This document shows, piece after piece, positions 1 through 9,094 of a DNA stretch of 64,000 bases. Within the stretch, counting starts at the first letter, position 1. Each line of letters opens with the position of its first letter. Where the stretch lies: positions 434,001-498,000 of the forward strand of contig NZ_CP030239.1 in NCBI RefSeq assembly GCF_003285265.1, written 5' to 3'. The stretch comes from Paracoccus mutanolyticus (lineage in GTDB: Bacteria; Pseudomonadota; Alphaproteobacteria; Rhodobacterales; Rhodobacteraceae). Position numbers and translations under genes: made by a program. The notes under the pieces were generated by a model that saw only the letters and a program-made list of their open reading frames with translations, made no database searches and was not told the DNA's origin.

Positions 1-723
1 CGACCAGGCCTTGAGATCGTGGGAATCGTCGGCCCGCCCGGTCGAGGAATAGCCCGCCGGGTTGCGGAAGGTCGAGCCGGCGCTGCGGTCGCGGGTCGGC
101 TGGCTGGCGTCGCGGCGCGCCAGCTGATCCTGCATTTTCGCTGCCAGATCAGCGGGTTCGCCGCGGTTTGCGCGAAAGGTGGCGCGGGTCAGGACGCAGC
201 CCGGGGGCAGTTCGGAGTGGCGATAGGCCAGCGCCAGGTCGGCGGCGGGAATGTCGAGGAGCCCGCCGTCGCGGGCCACGGCCCGGACCGAGACCAGATG
301 ATCGGCCACATAGCTGCCATAGCAGCCCGCGTTCATGCGGACCGCGCCGCCGATGCTGCCGGGGATGGTGCGCAGGAAGGTCAGGTCCAGCCCGGCCTCG
401 GCCGCGCGGCGGGCGACGTGCGCATCCAGCGCCGCCGCCCCTGCGGTGACGGTTTCGCCAGCGATTTCAATGGCGTTGAAGCCGCGCCCCAGGCGGATGA
501 CCACGCCGCGGATACCGCCGTCGCGCACGATCAGGTTCGAGCCGACGCCCATCGCAAAGACCGGGATCGCGGGGTCGAGCGCGGCCAGGAAATCGGCCAG
601 GTCCTGTTCGTCGGCGGGCTGGAACAGCCAGTCGGCCGGCCCGCCCACGCGCAGCCAGGTCAGGTCGGCCAGGGGGCGGTTCGGGGTCAGGGCCCCGCGC
701 GGGGTGGGAAGCGTCTGGGTCAT
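1..723 (-). CDS. murB: UDP-N-acetylmuramate dehydrogenase MurB (partial, C-terminus outside window)
   Basis: Translating the minus strand from the ATG at 721-723 gives about 240 residues of an uninterrupted MurB, which makes UDP-MurNAc by NADPH-dependent reduction of enolpyruvyl-UDP-GlcNAc in the cytoplasm. Visible family blocks are the FAD-binding VGGPADW near residue 27, [10 protein letters not shown] near residue 60, a [16 protein letters not shown] block near residue 120 and the catalytic-serine region [10 protein letters not shown] near residue 220. The gene runs off the left edge, so the end is missing. It is the last visible member of the ftsW-murG-murC-DUF2484-murB series, but 178 bases separate it from DUF2484 and they hold a phased repeat array, so it may have its own promoter. 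Confidence 0.93.
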   Translation of the reverse strand, partial: MTQTLPTPRGALTPNRPLADLTWLRVGGPADWLFQPADEQDLADFLAALDPAIPVFAMGVGSNLIVRDGGIRGVVIRLGRGFNAIEIAGETVTAGAAALDAHVARRAAEAGLDLTFLRTIPGSIGGAVRMNAGCYGSYVADHLVSVRAVARDGGLLDIPAADLALAYRHSELPPGCVLTRATFRANRGEPADLAAKMQDQLARRDASQPTRDRSAGSTFRNPAGYSSTGRADDSHDLKAWS

Positions 724-843
724 GGATCGGGTCGTTAATCGGCGTTGCGCGGGGCGTCAATCGGGCGGGCGTTGCGGGCCGGTGACAGGGCGGTGCGGGC
801 GGTGCGAAAATGCCAGCAAACGCAGGGATTTTCGCTGTGATCC

Positions 844-884
844 GGGTGCACGGGGCGTACACCGCGCGTACACAGGGCGTACAC
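844..884. repeat. Four 8-mers phased at exactly 11 bp upstream of murB
   Basis: GCGTACAC occurs at 855, 866 and 877, and a degenerate copy (GGGTGCAC) at 844, so four copies start exactly 11 bases apart, about one helical turn. The array lies 120-160 bases upstream of the murB start, in the gap between DUF2484 and murB. Regular helical phasing is typical of cooperative binding sites for a transcription factor. Which protein would bind is unknown; no regulator gene is adjacent. Confidence 0.5.
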
Positions 885-901
885 CGGAATTCGCGCCCCT
901 T

Positions 902-1171
902 TCAGGGCGTGCTGTGCGGACGGCGGCGGCGGCGCAGGCTTTCCAGCGGCGGCCAGACCAGCAGCGACAGGCCGAGCGCCAGGAACAGCACGCCAAAGCC
1001 CGGCCCGCAGATCAGCGTGAGCCAGCCCAGGACCGGAACCCCGCAGACCACCAGCGCGAACAGGCAGGGCGGACGGCGGCGCATCCGCACCAGCGGCAGC
1101 AGGCAGGCCAGCGCCGCCCAGAGCAAGGCCAGCCCGAAGGCGAGGCCCGGATATTGGGTCAGCGCGGTCAT
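902..1171 (-). CDS. DUF2484 small membrane protein
   Basis: An 89-residue protein with two or three hydrophobic stretches (about residues 8-28, 35-52 and 55-72) and a basic arginine-rich tail, so probably an inner-membrane protein. Its start ATG overlaps the murC stop (ATGA), which implies translational coupling. Small DUF2484 proteins are known from this exact position between murC and murB in Rhodobacteraceae; no function has been established. The location suggests a role in, or passive co-expression with, peptidoglycan precursor synthesis. Confidence 0.8.
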   Translation of the reverse strand: MTALTQYPGLAFGLALLWAALACLLPLVRMRRRPPCLFALVVCGVPVLGWLTLICGPGFGVLFLALGLSLLVWPPLESLRRRRRPHSTP

Positions 1172-2595
1172 GCCGCTTTCTCGGTCATGCGCTCGGGCAG
1201 GTTGTTGGCCCAGGTCGAGATTGTGCCGGCGCCGAGGCAGACCACCATGTCGCCCGGCCGGGCCTGTTCGCGCACCAGCCGCTCCAGGTCGCCTTCGTCG
1301 ATGACGGCGCGGGCGTGGCGGTGGCCGTGGGCGATCAGCCCGGCGACCAGATCGTCGCGGGACGCGCCGGGGATCGGATCCTCGCCCGCGGCATAGACCT
1401 CGGCGATGCCGACCACATCGGCCTCGTTGAAGCAGGTGCAGAAATCGTCGAACAGGCTGGAGAGCCGCGAATAGCGGTGCGGCTGGTGCACGGCGATGAC
1501 GCGGCCCTTGGTGGCCTGGCGCGCGGCTTTCAGCACGGCGGCGATTTCCACCGGATGGTGGCCGTAATCGTCGATGATGGTGACGCCGTTCACCTCGCCC
1601 ACGCGGGTGAAGCGGCGGCCCACCCCGCCGAACTTGGCCAGCGCCTCGCGGATCTGGGCGCGCTTCATGCCCAGGTGGCGGGCGACGGCGACGGCGGCCA
1701 GCGCGTTCGACACGTTGTGATCGCCCGGCATCGGCAGGGTGCAGCCCTGGATCACCGGCACCTCGCCATCGTTCAGCGCCGATTCGCCCTGCAGCGCGAT
1801 GTCGAAATGCGCCACGCCGTTTTCATAGGTCAGGTTGATCGCCCGCACGTCGGCCTGGGCGTTGAAGCCGAAGGTCACCACGCGGCGGTCGGTGGTGCGG
1901 CCGACCAGGGCCTGCACCTCGGGGTGGTCGGTGCAGCAGACCGCAAGGCCGTAGAAGGGGATGTTCGAGACGAAATCCTGGAAGCCCTTCCTGAGCGCGT
2001 CGAAACTGCCCCAGTGCTCCATATGCTCGGGGTCGATGTTGGTGACGATGGCGATGGTCGCGGGCAGGCGGTTGAAGCTGCCGTCGCTTTCGTCCGCCTC
2101 GACCACCATCCATTCGCCGGCCCCGGCGCGGGCGTTCGAGCCATAGGCGTGGATCACGCCGCCGTTGATGACGGTCGGATCGAAGCCGCCCGCGTCCAGC
2201 AGGGTGGCGACCATCGTGGTCGTGGTGGTCTTGCCATGCGTGCCGGCGATGGCCACGTTCGAGCGCAGGCGCATCAGTTCCGCCAGCATCTCGGCCCGGC
2301 GCACGATGGGCAGGCCGCGGCGGCGCGCCTCCTCAAGCTCGGGGTTGCCCTTCTTGATGGCGGTCGAGATCACCACCACGCCGGCCTCGCCGATGTTTTC
2401 GGCGCGCTGGCCTTCGAACACGGTGGCGCCGAGGCTTTCCAGCCGGTCGGTGATCTTGGAGCGTTTCGCGTCCGAGCCCTGGACCCGGTAGCCCAGCGTC
2501 ATCAGCACCTCGGCGATGCCCGACATGCCGATGCCGCCGATGCCGATGAAATGGATCGGGCCAAGCTCGCCCGGAAGTTTGGTCGCTGCGTTCAT
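1168..2595 (-). CDS. murC: UDP-N-acetylmuramate--L-alanine ligase MurC
   Basis: MurC adds L-alanine to UDP-MurNAc using ATP, the first amino-acid addition of peptidoglycan precursor synthesis. The 475-residue product is intact. It shows the N-terminal Rossmann motif [12 protein letters not shown] near residue 13, the Mur-ligase P-loop [11 protein letters not shown] near residue 117, [11 protein letters not shown] near 175, the central [12 protein letters not shown] block, and the C-terminal [10 protein letters not shown] and HQPHRYSR motifs. I chose the ATG at 2593-2595 (product MNAATKLPG), which places the Rossmann motif at the usual distance; an 18-residue upstream extension is open but unlike the family. 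It is followed by DUF2484 with an ATGA overlap. Confidence 0.95.
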   Translation of the reverse strand: MNAATKLPGELGPIHFIGIGGIGMSGIAEVLMTLGYRVQGSDAKRSKITDRLESLGATVFEGQRAENIGEAGVVVISTAIKKGNPELEEARRRGLPIVRRAEMLAELMRLRSNVAIAGTHGKTTTTTMVATLLDAGGFDPTVINGGVIHAYGSNARAGAGEWMVVEADESDGSFNRLPATIAIVTNIDPEHMEHWGSFDALRKGFQDFVSNIPFYGLAVCCTDHPEVQALVGRTTDRRVVTFGFNAQADVRAINLTYENGVAHFDIALQGESALNDGEVPVIQGCTLPMPGDHNVSNALAAVAVARHLGMKRAQIREALAKFGGVGRRFTRVGEVNGVTIIDDYGHHPVEIAAVLKAARQATKGRVIAVHQPHRYSRLSSLFDDFCTCFNEADVVGIAEVYAAGEDPIPGASRDDLVAGLIAHGHRHARAVIDEGDLERLVREQARPGDMVVCLGAGTISTWANNLPERMTEKAA

Positions 2596-2608
2596 CGGGA
2601 AAGGTCCG

Positions 2609-3674
2609 TTACAGAGCTGCAAGGCGCGCGGCCGCGTCGGGGCGGCCAAGCGTCAGCGCCGCCGCTGCCTCGAGGTCGCGCGGGCCGGGTCGGAAAGAAT
2701 GTCGCGGATGTCGCGCCTGAGGCTGTCGGCGTCAAGCACGGATTCGGGCAGCAGGATCGCCGCGCCCGATTCGGCCAGCGCCCGGGCGTTGGCGGTCTGG
2801 TGATCGCCCGTTGCCGCCGCATAGGGGATCAGGATGGCCGGACGCCCGATCACGGTGATGTCGGCGATGGAGGAGGCCCCTGCCCGGCTGACGACCAGCT
2901 GCGCCCGCGCCAGCCGGTCGGGCACGTCGTCGAAGAAGGGCTGCACCTCGGCCCGGATGCCGGCGGCATCATAGGCGCGGGCGACGGGTTCGGCGTCCTG
3001 GCCCGTGCCTGGTGGCTGACGTGCAAGCGGGCGCGCAGGTCGGGATCGAGCCCGGCAAGGGCCTGGGGCACGGTCTGCGACAGCACCCGCGCGCCCTGGC
3101 TGCCGCCGATCACCAGCAGGTTCAGGGCACCGTCGCCGGGGGGCGCATAGGGCGCCGCCGCGCGGTCGAGTACGGCCCGGCGCACCGGGTTGCCGCTGTG
3201 GGTGCCGGTGACGCCCGGCGGCAGGCGCGCGGGCCAGGTGCCGCAGGCCACCGCCTGGACGCGGCGCGCGAAGGCCGCGTTCACGCGCCCCATGATGCCG
3301 TTCTGTTCGTGGATCATGCGCGGCACGCCCAGCGCCAGCGCCGCCGACATGGCCGGGATGGTCGGATAGCCGCCAAAGCCCACCACCACCGCCGGCCGGT
3401 CTGCGCGCATGGCGCGCGCCGCGGCCAGGATGCCCGTGCCGATGCGCGGCAGCACCGCGAGTTTCGCAAGCGGCCCGCCGCGCGCCGTGGTGGCCGAGCT
3501 GACGATTTCGCGCGCGACCTGGGTCGGGAAGGCGCCGGCATAGCGCGCGCCGCGCTCGTCGGTCGAAAGCTTGACCCGCCAGCCGCGCGCCAGCAGCACC
3601 TCGGCCAGGGATTGGGCGGGGAACATGTGCCCCCCGGTGCCGCCCGCGGCGATCAGGCAAAGCGGCGCGGTCAT
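2609..3674 (-). CDS. murG: UDP-GlcNAc--lipid I transferase MurG (frameshifted in this sequence)
   Basis: MurG transfers GlcNAc to lipid I to form lipid II on the cytoplasmic face of the membrane. The N-terminal part reads [12 protein letters not shown] near residue 10, then [24 protein letters not shown] and [11 protein letters not shown]. Near 3010 a one-base loss shifts the frame, and the rest ([20 protein letters not shown], then TGDHQTANA) continues in the next frame. A second shift near 2690 moves the last residues to a third frame ending at the TAA at 2609-2611. Total length would be about 355 residues, normal for the family. The start ATG overlaps the ftsW stop. Because the gene is essential and complete across frames, the shifts are probably sequence errors. 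Confidence 0.88.
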
Positions 3675-4821
3675 CCCCGTCTGCGCCCCAGCACGTCGCC
3701 CATCAGGCCCTGCGGCCGGGTCCGGGTCAGCGCCAGCAGCATGCCGACCGCGATGCCCGAGGCGATGACCGAGGAGCCGCCGTAGCTGACGAAGGGCAGC
3801 GTCATGCCCTTGGCCGGCAGCAGGCGCACGGCGACGCCCATGTTGATGAGCGCCTGCACGCCGAAGGCGCAGGCCAGCCCGGTGCCCGCGATGCGCACGA
3901 AGGGGTCGCGTTCGTCGCGCAGCCGCATCAGCGAGCGCACGACCACGGTGCCGTAAAGGACGAGGATCGCGATGACCATGATGAGGCCGTATTCCTCGGC
4001 CGCGACGGCGATGATGAAGTCGGTATGCGCATCGGGCAGCGACCATTTGACCGAGCCCTCGCCGACGCCGACGCCGAAGAAGCCGCCCTCCTGGATGGCG
4101 TTGGTGGCATAGCCGATCTGGGTGCGGGGATCGACTTCGGCCGCGAGGAAGCCGTCGATGCGGCGGGCGAAGTGCTCGGACGCGTTGTAGGCGAAGAAGG
4201 CGCCCACCGTAGCCACTTCCGATTCTGAACAGGATAGGACATCAGATCGTGATTAACCCCACCCCTTTGTTGAAGCTAGGAACGTCGCTTGACAGTATTG
4301 GACTGAAAGACTGCTCACACGACGAAGGCCGCAATGTAATAGACCCGGCCCGGGGGGCCGCCGACCTCCTGGCTGGCGGCCATGAACCAGGCGCAGATCG
4401 CGACGAAGCAGGGCTTGAGGAATTCCGAGGGCTGGATCGACATGCCGCCCGGCAGCCGCAGCCAGCGCACCGCGCCCTTGCCGAAATCGGTGCCGACGAA
4501 GGGCAGAAGCACGATGGCCGTGATCGCGATGGCAAAGCCCAGGACGCCGATGCGCCGCACCTGGCGCGGCGAGAAGGTCGAGACGACGACCATCATCGCC
4601 ATCGCCGCGCCGCCGAACACCGCCTGGCGGATGACATAGTAGAACTGCGGCAGGTTGTTCTTTTCCGCCAGCGGCACCGAGGCCGCGAGCCCCAGGAGCA
4701 GCCCGATGGCGAACAGGCCCAGCACGCAGGCCAGCGACCATCGGTCGACCGTGCGCCACCAACGGGGAAGAATCGGATCACCAGCCCGCACGGGCGTGGT
4801 GCCAAAGACCATCTCGGTCAT
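3671..4821 (-). CDS. ftsW: Lipid II polymerase / division protein FtsW (interrupted by a foreign segment)
   Basis: This is a SEDS-family multi-pass membrane protein that polymerises septal peptidoglycan. The first 168 residues from the ATG at 4819-4821 include [17 protein letters not shown] and [10 protein letters not shown], the family hallmark. The C-terminal 180 residues (from about 4216) include EDFIIA-like [16 protein letters not shown] and [15 protein letters not shown]. Between them about 100 bases (4217-4315) do not encode the expected transmembrane segment and carry stops in all frames. Overall span (1151 bases) still matches a family length near 385 residues. It heads the ftsW-murG-murC cluster; murD is not next to it here. 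Confidence 0.85.
4217..4315. other. Non-FtsW segment inside ftsW
   Basis: This stretch is visibly richer in A and T than its surroundings and none of its six frames continues FtsW, yet both flanks are conserved ftsW sequence and the gene keeps roughly its normal length. I could not identify the source. It could be the end of an insertion element, a true replacement, or an assembly patch like those in dnaN and rnr. Confidence 0.6.
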
Positions 4822-4969
4822 GGGGATACCGCCGTCACTGCCTCAAGTTCAGGGCCCTGCGGGTGGTCCCGCCGGGCTGCCCGGTTTTCCGGGTCTGTGG
4901 GCGATCATAGCGCGATTGTGGCCGGCGCGCTACAACGGATTTATTTCCGCAGCACCGCCCGCAGGATGC

Positions 4970-4998
4970 AAAAGGCGCGCGGTCCCCTGCCGCGCGCC
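4970..4998 (-). terminator. Rho-independent terminator of terC
   Basis: GGCGCGCGG (4974-4982) pairs with CCGCGCGCC (4990-4998) around a 7-base loop. On the minus strand the stem is followed by TTTT. It lies about 40 bases downstream of the terC stop and separates that transcript from ftsW. Confidence 0.75.
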
Positions 4999-5040
4999 TG
5001 GACGTTCATCGGCCCGATCCGGGGCCTGATCCGGCGCGGC

Positions 5041-6046
5041 TCAGGCGCCCGAGGGCGGCGGGGGGCTGTCGCCGCGCGTACGCCACAGCGACCAGGCGAC
5101 ACCCGCGCCGAGGATGGCGAAGGTGATGCCCAGCGACACGGCCGGCGGGAATTTCTCGAGCCCCATCAGGTCGGCCAGGAACACCTTGGAGCCGATGAAG
5201 ATCAACAGGATCGCCAGCGCCTGCTTGAGATATTCGAAGCGGTGGATGATCGCCGCCAGCGCAAAGAACAGCGCCCTGAGGCCGAGGATGGCGAAGATGT
5301 TCGAGGTGTAGACGATATAGGGGTCGGTGGTGATGGCAAAGACCGCCGGCACCGAGTCGACGGCAAAGATGACGTCCGCGATCTCGATCATGACCAGCGC
5401 CAGCAGCAGGGGCGTGGCAAAGCGGCGGATGCGCCCGGTCCTGAGTCTTGCTGCTTGACGATGATTGGGAAATGGCCGTCAAGCGACGGAGGGGCATGCG
5501 GCGGCGCAGGAACTTCAGCACCGGGTTCGAGGCCATGTCATGTTCCTTGTCGCCCACGAACAGCATCTTGAAGCCGGTGAGGATCAGGAAGGCGGCGAAG
5601 ATGTAAAGGATCCAGCTGTATTCGGCGATCAGCGTGGCACCGACACCGATCATGATGGCGCGCAGCACGATCACGCCCAGGATGCCCCAGAACAGCACCC
5701 GGTGCTGATAGCGGCGCGGGATCGACAGGGTGGCAAAGATCAGCGCGATGACAAAGACGTTGTCCATTGCCAGCGTCTTTTCGACCACGAAGGCGGTCAT
5801 GTATTCGGCGGCCGGCTCGGCGCCCAGCTGATACCAGACGAAGCCCCCGAAGAGCACGCCCAGCGTGATGTAGAAGGCCGAGAGCCTGAGGCTTTCGGCG
5901 ACGCCGATCTCATGCTCCTTGCGGTTCAGCACGCCGAGGTCGAAGGCCAGCAGCGCCGCGACGAGGGCAAGGAAGGTGAGCCACAGCCAGATCGGCGTGC
6001 CCATAAACAGTGTCAGATAGAAAGGTTCCACGGTCAGGCTCCACAT
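5041..6046 (-). CDS. TerC family integral membrane protein (frameshifted)
   Basis: A TerC/Alx-type protein with about seven to nine membrane segments; characterised relatives export manganese or are linked to tellurite resistance and alkaline stress. The N-terminal half from the ATG at 6044-6046 shows LAFDLGVLNRKEHEIG near residue 30 and FVVEKTLAMDNVFVIAL, the TerC signature with its acidic membrane residues. Near 5440-5480 the frame shifts, and the second half (VMIEIADVIFAVDSVPAVFAIT, the second acidic repeat) continues to 5041. Total length of about 335 residues is normal. Upstream I looked for a yybP-ykoY manganese riboswitch and did not find one; there is a perfect 8-bp stem-loop at 6095-6114. 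Confidence 0.85.
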
Positions 6047-6094
6047 TGGTCGCTGAACACCAAGCCGGGACAGGGGGGAATCGGTTCCGGGCTG

Positions 6095-6114
6095 GCATCG
6101 AGCAGGCTCGATGC
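6095..6114. other. Perfect stem-loop upstream of terC
   Basis: GCATCGAG pairs with CTCGATGC around the loop CAGG, 50-70 bases upstream of the terC start. In the terC transcript it would sit in the 5' leader. No U-tract follows, so it is not an intrinsic terminator. Role unknown. Confidence 0.35.
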
Positions 6115-6302
6115 GGTCCGACATCGCGACATCATGTCGCCAGAGGGGCCCGGTCCGCGCATTCCAGATGGGGATCGCAGCCGCAGGCGCAACCCCCGCG
6201 GGAGCAAAATCTGCCAAGGCGCGGCGGATGCGGTTTGCGCTGCCCCTTTTCCTCGGCCCGTGACAGGACTAACTGTCCCCTGCCCCCAGGAGAGGATGGC
6301 CC

Positions 6303-7172
6303 ATGCTTTACAACACCCAGGCCGAATGGCTGGCGGCGCCGCGCAAGCGGGTGCTTTTCTTTGGCATGTCGGGCCTGGGCAAGACGCATCTGGCCTCGAT
6401 GCTGCGCGGCTCGGGCGCTGGTCCATACTCGGTCGATCACCGCATCGTCCGCGGTCTGGAGGTCGTGACGCCGAACACCTGCTGGACGCCGGCACTGGCG
6501 ATGAAGGTGCCGTAGAGATCCTTCAGCTGGCTCTTGCTGTCGGATTCGGTCTATATCGCCAGCAACATCACCTTTGAAAACCTGGCGCCGCTGTCCACCT
6601 ATCTGGGCAAGCCCGGCAGCGAGACGCGGGGCGGGCTGCCGTTCCAGGAATACATGCGCCGCCAGGACCAGCACCGCATGGCCGAGATCGCGGCGCTGCT
6701 GGACAGCGGCCATTTCATCCGGCGGGCGCAGGACATCTACGGGCTGGCGCATTTCGTCTGCGATTCGGGCGGCTCGGTCTGCGAGGTGGTGGACCCCTTC
6801 GCCGCGACCGACCCCGTGCTGGACGCGCTGGCACGCGACCTGCTGCTGGTCTGGATCAAGGGCTCGGACGCGCATACCGAGGAGCTGGTGCGCCGTTTCG
6901 ACCGCGCGCCCAAGCCCATGTACTATCAGCCCGATTTCCTGGACCGGGCCTGGACCGCCTATCGCGTCGAGAAGGGCCTGGCCGAGGACGAGGTCAATCC
7001 CGACGCATTCATCCGCTGGACCTATGCCCGCGCCCTGGCCCATCGCCAGCCCCGGTATGCCGCGATGGCGCGGCGCGGCGTGACGCTGCTGGCCGAGGAG
7101 GTCGCCGGGGTCAGGAGCCCCGAGGACCTGATCGGGCTGATCGGCGACGCTATCGACAGAAAGGACGCATGA
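6303..7172 (+). CDS. Conserved P-loop ATPase of unknown function (interrupted)
   Basis: The N-terminus ([17 protein letters not shown]) leads into a Walker A motif [13 protein letters not shown] at about residues 19-31. The remainder (from about 6535) reads [33 protein letters not shown] and [12 protein letters not shown], and ends at a TGA that overlaps the metA start. I recognise this as a conserved small-ATPase family of Rhodobacteraceae with no assigned function. Between about 6420 and 6535 the expected sequence is lost: the frame stops at 6513 and the DNA reads as an antisense TraG/VirD4 fragment. Total span is 290 codons, the length I would expect. The close coupling suggests an operon with metA and ppk2. 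Confidence 0.7.
6444..6535 (-). other. TraG/VirD4 coupling-protein fragment, antisense, inside the ATPase gene
   Basis: The minus strand of this stretch translates as [20 protein letters not shown] and then, after a one-base shift, HDLQTAD. This matches the conserved pattern of type IV coupling proteins in which a QLKDLYG-like block leads to [12 protein letters not shown] and then NDxxTA. It replaces, at near-equal length, host coding sequence. At its downstream side both genes happen to share GCGATGAAGGTGCCG, a short identity that could have guided a false join. No tra genes are nearby. Confidence 0.65.
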
Positions 7173-8098
7173 TGCCCATTACCCTTCCGAATGACCTGCC
7201 CGCCTTCGACATCCTGTCGAACGAAGGCGTCATGGTCATGTCGCCGGGGCGTGCGGCGACCCAGGACATCCGCCCCCTGCGCATCGGGCTGCTGAACCTG
7301 ATGCCCAAGAAGATCCAGACCGAGAACCAGTTCGCCCGGCTGATCGGCGCGACGCCCCTGCAGATCGACTTCCAGCTGATCCGCATGTCGGACCACGAAA
7401 GCCGCAACACCGCCGCCGACCACCTGCAAAGCTTCTACCGCCGCTTCAGCGAGGTCGAGGCGACCGGCGAAAAGTTCGACGGGCTCATCATCACGGGCGC
7501 GCCGATCGAGCACCTGCCCTTCGACCAGGTGACCTACTGGGACGAATTGACGCGGGTCTTCGAATGGACCCGGACGCATGTGCATTCGACCTTCGGCGTG
7601 TGCTGGGGCGGCATGGCGATGGCGTGGTATTTTCACGGGCTGGAAAAGCACCTGCTGGCGCAAAAGGCCTTCGGCTGCTTCCGGCACCGCAACCTGGCGC
7701 CGTCCAGCCCCTATCTGCGCGGCTTTTCCGACGACGTGCTGGTCCCCGTCAGCCGCTGGACCGAGGTGCGCCAGGCCGAGGTGGACGCCTGCCCGGGGCT
7801 GCGCACGCTGATCGCCTCGGACCAGGTCGGGCCCTGCCTGCTGGAGGATCCCGCGCACCGGGCGCTTTATGTCTTCAACCATTTCGAATACGATAGCACG
7901 ACGCTGAAGGACGAATACGACCGCGACGTGCTGGCCGGAAAGCCCATCGACGTGCCGGTGAACTATTACCCCGACGACGACCCGTCCCAGGCCCCGACAA
8001 ACCGCTGGCGCAGCCATGCCCATCTGCTTTACGGCAACTGGATCAACGAGATCTACCAGACGACCTGGTACGACATCACCCGCATCGGAGAGGGCTGA
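7169..8098 (+). CDS. metA: Homoserine O-acyltransferase MetA
   Basis: MetA activates homoserine with acetyl- or succinyl-CoA as the first committed step of methionine synthesis. The 309-residue protein is intact and shows [15 protein letters not shown] near residue 38, the nucleophile block [12 protein letters not shown] with Cys near residue 145, [17 protein letters not shown] near 173 and the catalytic-histidine region FNHFEYD near 236. Two start codons are adjacent: ATG 7169 overlaps the ATPase stop (ATGA), while ATG 7172 gives the usual MPITLP start. The stop TGA abuts the ppk2 ATG with no gap. I cannot tell acetyl from succinyl specificity with certainty; most MetA proteins outside the enterobacteria use acetyl-CoA. 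Confidence 0.95.
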   Translation: MMPITLPNDLPAFDILSNEGVMVMSPGRAATQDIRPLRIGLLNLMPKKIQTENQFARLIGATPLQIDFQLIRMSDHESRNTAADHLQSFYRRFSEVEATGEKFDGLIITGAPIEHLPFDQVTYWDELTRVFEWTRTHVHSTFGVCWGGMAMAWYFHGLEKHLLAQKAFGCFRHRNLAPSSPYLRGFSDDVLVPVSRWTEVRQAEVDACPGLRTLIASDQVGPCLLEDPAHRALYVFNHFEYDSTTLKDEYDRDVLAGKPIDVPVNYYPDDDPSQAPTNRWRSHAHLLYGNWINEIYQTTWYDITRIGEG

Positions 8099-9007
8099 AT
8101 GGCACGCAAGGACAGCAAGGCCCTGACCCAGGACCATCCCGACCTGCCCTTCGTCGGCGCCATCTCGCGCTATCTTGAGGAGGCGGCGCCGCAGCCGGTG
8201 CGCAAGGCGGTGCTGGCGGCCAAGGGCGACGCCATCCTGGACCCGCCCTACCCCTATGACGCGGTGCTGAAGTCGCGCGACTACGACGCGCATATGGCGG
8301 CGCTGCAACTGCAGCTGGTGCGACTGATGCGCGACGTGATCCACACCGGCAAGCGGCTGGTGGTGATCTTCGAGGGCCGCGACGCCGCCGGCAAGGGCGG
8401 CACCATCGAGCGCGTGCGCGAGAACCTGAACCCGCGCTCGGCCTATATCGTGGCGCTGCCCAGGCCCAACGAGCGCGAGGCGGGGCAATGGTATTTCCAG
8501 CGCTATGTCGACTGGCTGCCGGGCCGGGGCGAAATCGCGCTGTTCGACCGCAGCTGGTACAACCGCAGCGTGGTCGAGCGCGTCTTCGGCTTTTCGAGCG
8601 ATGCGCAGCGCGAGACCTTCTTCCGCCAGCTGCCGCTGTTCGAGAATGTCCTGGTCGACGACGGCATCATCCTGGTCAAGCTGTGGCTGAACGTCAGCCG
8701 GGCCGAACAGCTGAACCGCTTCCTGCAACGCGAACGCGACCCGCTGAAGCAGTGGAAGCTGAGCGCGATCGACGTGGACGGGCTGGCGAAATGGGACGAC
8801 TATACCGCCGCCATCCGCGACACGCTGACGCGCAGCCATTCGGGCATCGCGCCCTGGACGGTGATCCGCGCCGACGACAAGCGGCGGGCGCGGATCGCGG
8901 CGATCCAGGCGATCCTGCATGCGGTGGATTTTGCCGGCCGCGACGATGCGGTGATCGGCCGGCCCGATCCCGCCATCCTGGGCGGGCCCGAGATGCTGGC
9001 CGGCTGA
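8099..9007 (+). CDS. ppk2: Polyphosphate kinase 2 (PPK2)
   Basis: PPK2 enzymes transfer phosphate between polyphosphate and nucleotides, usually to regenerate NDP/NTP from polyphosphate. The 302-residue single-domain protein carries Walker [17 protein letters not shown] at about residues 90-105, the lid-type [23 protein letters not shown], and Walker [17 protein letters not shown] near residue 150. The length and the tryptophan-rich motifs fit the class I single-domain group, which prefers ADP or GDP. The ATG directly abuts the metA stop, so the two are almost certainly co-transcribed. No polyphosphate kinase 1 or exopolyphosphatase is in the window. Confidence 0.92.
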   Translation: MARKDSKALTQDHPDLPFVGAISRYLEEAAPQPVRKAVLAAKGDAILDPPYPYDAVLKSRDYDAHMAALQLQLVRLMRDVIHTGKRLVVIFEGRDAAGKGGTIERVRENLNPRSAYIVALPRPNEREAGQWYFQRYVDWLPGRGEIALFDRSWYNRSVVERVFGFSSDAQRETFFRQLPLFENVLVDDGIILVKLWLNVSRAEQLNRFLQRERDPLKQWKLSAIDVDGLAKWDDYTAAIRDTLTRSHSGIAPWTVIRADDKRRARIAAIQAILHAVDFAGRDDAVIGRPDPAILGGPEMLAG

Positions 9008-9094
9008 CAGACCCTGCGCGGCCACGGCTTGCGGCAGGACCGGGGGGCGGCTAGCCTGCCCGGATCAGGCCACACCCATACCCAAAGGACACAG

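Noticed and set aside
6047..6302. Possible yybP-ykoY manganese riboswitch upstream of terC
   Set aside because: The conserved paired elements of that riboswitch could not be found on the minus strand; only a simple 8-bp hairpin is present.
7022..9025. A 667-codon minus-strand frame across metA and ppk2
   Set aside because: Both metA and ppk2 are unmistakable on the plus strand; the minus frame is a shadow.
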